DNA from: Oscillospiraceae bacterium
Lineage (GTDB): Bacteria > Bacillota > Clostridia > Oscillospirales > QAMX01
NCBI GenBank assembly: GCA_902772625.1
Contig: CACYBP010000352.1
Location: 1 to 7,172, forward strand
Length of the DNA: 7,172 nt
Direction of reading: 5' to 3'
Shown here in pieces: positions 5,321 to 7,172 of this stretch. Under the pieces are notes generated by a model. The model was not told the DNA's origin. It saw nothing but the letters and a program-made list of their open reading frames with translations, and made no database searches. How positions within the stretch are numbered: the stretch's first letter is position 1; each line of letters begins with the position of its first letter. Position numbers and translations under genes: made by a program.

Positions 5321-6724
5321 ATGCCCAATATGCAGAAAGAAAAACACCCCATGCCCACCAGATCTCCCGAGGAAAGAAGAAAGACCTTCGGGGAAGTGGC
5401 TCTGGGATATGATGAAGAGACCGCCGTAAGCGAGGCTGAACGGTGCCTGAACTGCAGGAATCCCCTTTGCATGCAGGGGTGCCCCGTCATGATCCGGATC
5501 CCGGAATTCATCCGGAAGGTCGCGGAGCGCGATTATGAAGGCGCTTACGAGGTGATCAGCGCCTCGAGCTCCCTGCCTGCCGTGTGCGGCCGCGTCTGTC
5601 CCCAGGAAACACAGTGCGAAAAAACCTGTGTCCGCGGCCTGAAGGGCGAAAGCGTCGCCATCGGACGCCTGGAGCGTTTCGTGGCCGACCGCCACAACGC
5701 TCTTTCCCGCGGAAAAGGCGACCGGGCTCCTCACGTTTCAAACGGCCATAAGGTCGCCATCGTTGGTTCCGGCCCCTCCGGACTGGCATGCGCGGGCGAT
5801 CTGAACCGCCTTGGATATGACGTGACGATCTTTGAGGCGCTGCACGTGGCCGGCGGCGTTCTGGTGTATGGCATTCCCGAGTTCCGCCTTCCCAAGGAAA
5901 TCGTAAAACGCGAGACTGACAACCTGACTGAGAACGGCGTCAGGATCGAAACCAACGTGGTGGTGGGGAAGACCCTGACCATCGACGAGCTGATGGAGGA
6001 AGAGGGCTTCGAGGCCGTCTTCGTGGGCTCCGGCGCAGGGCTTCCGCGCTTCATGTCCATCCCGGGGGAAAACCTGAAGGGCGTATATTCGGCAAACGAA
6101 TACCTCACCCGCGTCAATCTGATGAAAGCTTATCTGCCGGGAAGCGACACCCCGATCCGGCACGCAAAGCGCGTGGCCGTGGTGGGCGGCGGAAACGTGG
6201 CCATGGACGCCGCGCGCTCCGCGCTCCGCATGGGCGCGGAAGAAGTCAGCATCGTCTATCGCCGCGGCGAGGAAGAGCTTCCTGCGCGCCGGGAAGAGGT
6301 GGAGCACGCCAAGGAGGAGGGGATCGTCTTCCGGCTTCTCACCAATCCCAAAGAAATCCTGGGCGATGAAAAAGGAGAGGTCAAATCGATCAGCTGCGTC
6401 GAGATGACCCTCGGCGAGCCGGACTCCTCCGGACGGCGGCGCCCCGTGGAAAAGGAGAACAGTCTCTTTTCCATCGACGTGGACACGGTTATCATGGCCA
6501 TCGGAACCTCTCCGAATCCGCTGATCAAGTCCACCACCAAGGGTCTGGAGACCCAGAAGTGGGGCGGTATCGTCGCCGATGAAGACGGACGGACCTCCCG
6601 ACCCGGCGTATTTGCGGGCGGAGACGCCGTCACCGGAGCGGCGACGGTGATCCTGGCCATGGGCGCCGGGAAGAAGGCGGCTGCCGCCATCGACGCCTAT
6701 ATCAAAGAAAAACACGCCGGATGA
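5321..6724 (+). CDS. nfnB: NfnB, NADPH-binding FAD/[4Fe-4S] subunit of Nfn (often annotated glutamate synthase small chain, GltA)
   Basis: Large subunit (467 residues) of the Nfn complex; it binds NADP(H), the bifurcating FAD and two [4Fe-4S] clusters, and meets ferredoxin. The N-terminal cluster domain has eight cysteines: C42, C45, C50, C54 (CxxCx4Cx3CP) and C89, C93, C99, C103 (VCGRVCPQETQCEKTC). A dinucleotide-binding FAD site follows at 145-154 (VAIVGSGPSG), an NADP site at 285-294 (VAVVGGGNVA) with the downstream YRRGEEELPARREE region, and the C-terminal FAD-contact motif GVFAGGDAVTGAATVILAMGAGKKAA. The family is homologous to GltD, the glutamate synthase small subunit, and is often labelled NADPH-dependent glutamate synthase. 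No large-subunit gltB lies nearby and NfnA is directly upstream, so Nfn is the better assignment. Start: AAGGAG at 5308-5313, overlapping the nfnA stop, with a 7-base spacer to the ATG. Confidence 0.93.
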   Translation: MPNMQKEKHPMPTRSPEERRKTFGEVALGYDEETAVSEAERCLNCRNPLCMQGCPVMIRIPEFIRKVAERDYEGAYEVISASSSLPAVCGRVCPQETQCEKTCVRGLKGESVAIGRLERFVADRHNALSRGKGDRAPHVSNGHKVAIVGSGPSGLACAGDLNRLGYDVTIFEALHVAGGVLVYGIPEFRLPKEIVKRETDNLTENGVRIETNVVVGKTLTIDELMEEEGFEAVFVGSGAGLPRFMSIPGENLKGVYSANEYLTRVNLMKAYLPGSDTPIRHAKRVAVVGGGNVAMDAARSALRMGAEEVSIVYRRGEEELPARREEVEHAKEEGIVFRLLTNPKEILGDEKGEVKSISCVEMTLGEPDSSGRRRPVEKENSLFSIDVDTVIMAIGTSPNPLIKSTTKGLETQKWGGIVADEDGRTSRPGVFAGGDAVTGAATVILAMGAGKKAAAAIDAYIKEKHAG

Positions 6725-6725
6725 A

Positions 6726-6745
6726 TTCCCGCATGACTTCGGGAA
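6726..6745 (+). other. Stem-loop between nfnB and the mutarotase gene
   Basis: TTCCCG (6726-6731) and CGGGAA (6740-6745) form a perfect 6-bp stem with an 8-base loop, starting one base after the nfnB stop codon. There is no T-run after it on the plus strand, so it is a weak terminator at best. It might protect the nfnAB message end or lower read-through into the next gene. Confidence 0.35.
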
Positions 6746-6776
6746 GGCAAGGCATCACGTAAAGGAGTGAATGAGT

Positions 6777-7172
6777 ATGTTGAAGGGCATTCCCCCGATC
6801 ATCAGTCCGGAGCTTCTGATGATCCTGGATGAGATGGGGCACGGCGACGAGATCGTCATCGGAGACGGCAATTTTCCCGCCTCTTCCATCGGCAAACGCG
6901 TGATCAGGGCCGACGGGCACGGCGTTCCGGAGCTTCTGGATGCGATCCTGAAGCTTTTCCCGCTGGATACCTACGTAGAGGCCCCTGTGGCGCTGATGGA
7001 GGTCGTTCCCGGAGATCCGGTGGTGCCGGTGATCTGGGATGATTTCAAAAGGATCATTGAAGCACACGGCGGCGCGAAGATCGAACACGTCGAACGCTTT
7101 GCCTTCTATGAACGGGCGAAAAAGGCGTATGCCGTCATCGCCTCCGGCGAAAGCGCCATATACGCCAACGTG
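6777..7172 (+). CDS. fucU: RbsD/FucU-family sugar mutarotase (3' end beyond window)
   Basis: 132 codons are visible and the frame is open at the window edge. The family is about 140 residues long, so only a few C-terminal residues are missing. These enzymes interconvert the alpha and beta anomers of sugars (L-fucose for FucU, ribose for RbsD) in the cytosol. The sequence shows MLKGIPPIISPELL at the start, MGHGDEIVIGDGNFPA with H22 and D30, VERFAFYERAKKAYAVIASGE with R107, and a final YANV with Y129; these positions agree with the active-site His, Asp, Arg and Tyr of FucU as I remember them, and the ERFAFYERAKKA stretch favours FucU over RbsD. The ATG at 6777 is preferred, since AAAGGAG at 6761-6767 gives a 9-base spacer; the in-frame ATG at 6771 would have only 3. 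The gene is 52 bp after nfnB. No fucose catabolic gene is in view, so the substrate is inferred from family only. Confidence 0.88.
   Translation, partial: MLKGIPPIISPELLMILDEMGHGDEIVIGDGNFPASSIGKRVIRADGHGVPELLDAILKLFPLDTYVEAPVALMEVVPGDPVVPVIWDDFKRIIEAHGGAKIEHVERFAFYERAKKAYAVIASGESAIYANV

Noticed and set aside
5738..6715. 325-residue minus-strand ORF opposite nfnB
   Set aside because: nfnB has intact cofactor motifs along this whole stretch; the antisense translation has no family features and no ribosome binding site was evident.
5321..6724. Glutamate synthase small subunit as the function of the second Nfn gene
   Set aside because: No large-subunit gene is nearby and an NfnA-type partner with the Asp/Cys cluster site is directly upstream.
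1..7172. CRISPR arrays, tRNA or rRNA genes, transposases, phage genes, toxin-antitoxin pairs
   Set aside because: I looked on both strands and saw no regularly spaced repeats, no recognisable structural RNA and no such coding sequence.

Overview
This window looks like ordinary chromosomal DNA from an anaerobic member of the Bacillota, most probably a clostridial lineage with fairly high GC. I infer this from the AAGGAG-type ribosome binding sites at most starts, the occasional GTG starts, the SEDS protein with a YcxB-like neighbour, and above all the adjacent gene pair that matches NfnAB, the electron-bifurcating ferredoxin:NADP+ transhydrogenase of strict anaerobes. The species cannot be named from this sequence alone.

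Layout: the left edge holds the last 84 codons of an alpha/beta hydrolase (+). It converges on a YbaK-type Cys-tRNA(Pro) deacylase gene (-) across a 30-bp gap containing a terminator-like hairpin. YbaK is divergent from a small two-helix membrane protein of the YcxB-like family (+); the gap of about 80 bp between them holds a perfect 7-bp stem-loop. A 193-bp gap follows. It contains a candidate promoter and a leader hairpin for a SEDS-family (RodA/FtsW-like) peptidoglycan glycosyltransferase with an 80-residue hydrophilic N-terminal extension, and also a good-looking promoter facing the opposite way. The 123 bp after the SEDS gene carry tandem hairpins (probable terminator), a perfect 17-bp palindrome and an unusually structured ribosome binding region. 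They lead into a 473-residue lipoprotein that appears to carry two DUF4163/DUF3298-like (RsiV/PdaC-type) units in tandem. NfnA and NfnB follow with gaps of 20 and 11 bp, then the start of a FucU/RbsD-type sugar mutarotase that runs off the right edge.

How the genes work together: nfnA and nfnB encode one complex that couples ferredoxin and NADH oxidation to NADPH formation. The SEDS protein, and possibly the lipoprotein, act at the cell envelope. The other genes (tRNA proofreading, hydrolase, sugar mutarotase) are housekeeping or accessory functions with no clear shared pathway. I found no CRISPR array, insertion sequence, RNA gene, phage gene or convincing new multi-gene system. The points worth a second look are regulatory structures in the gaps and some features of the lipoprotein and SEDS protein.
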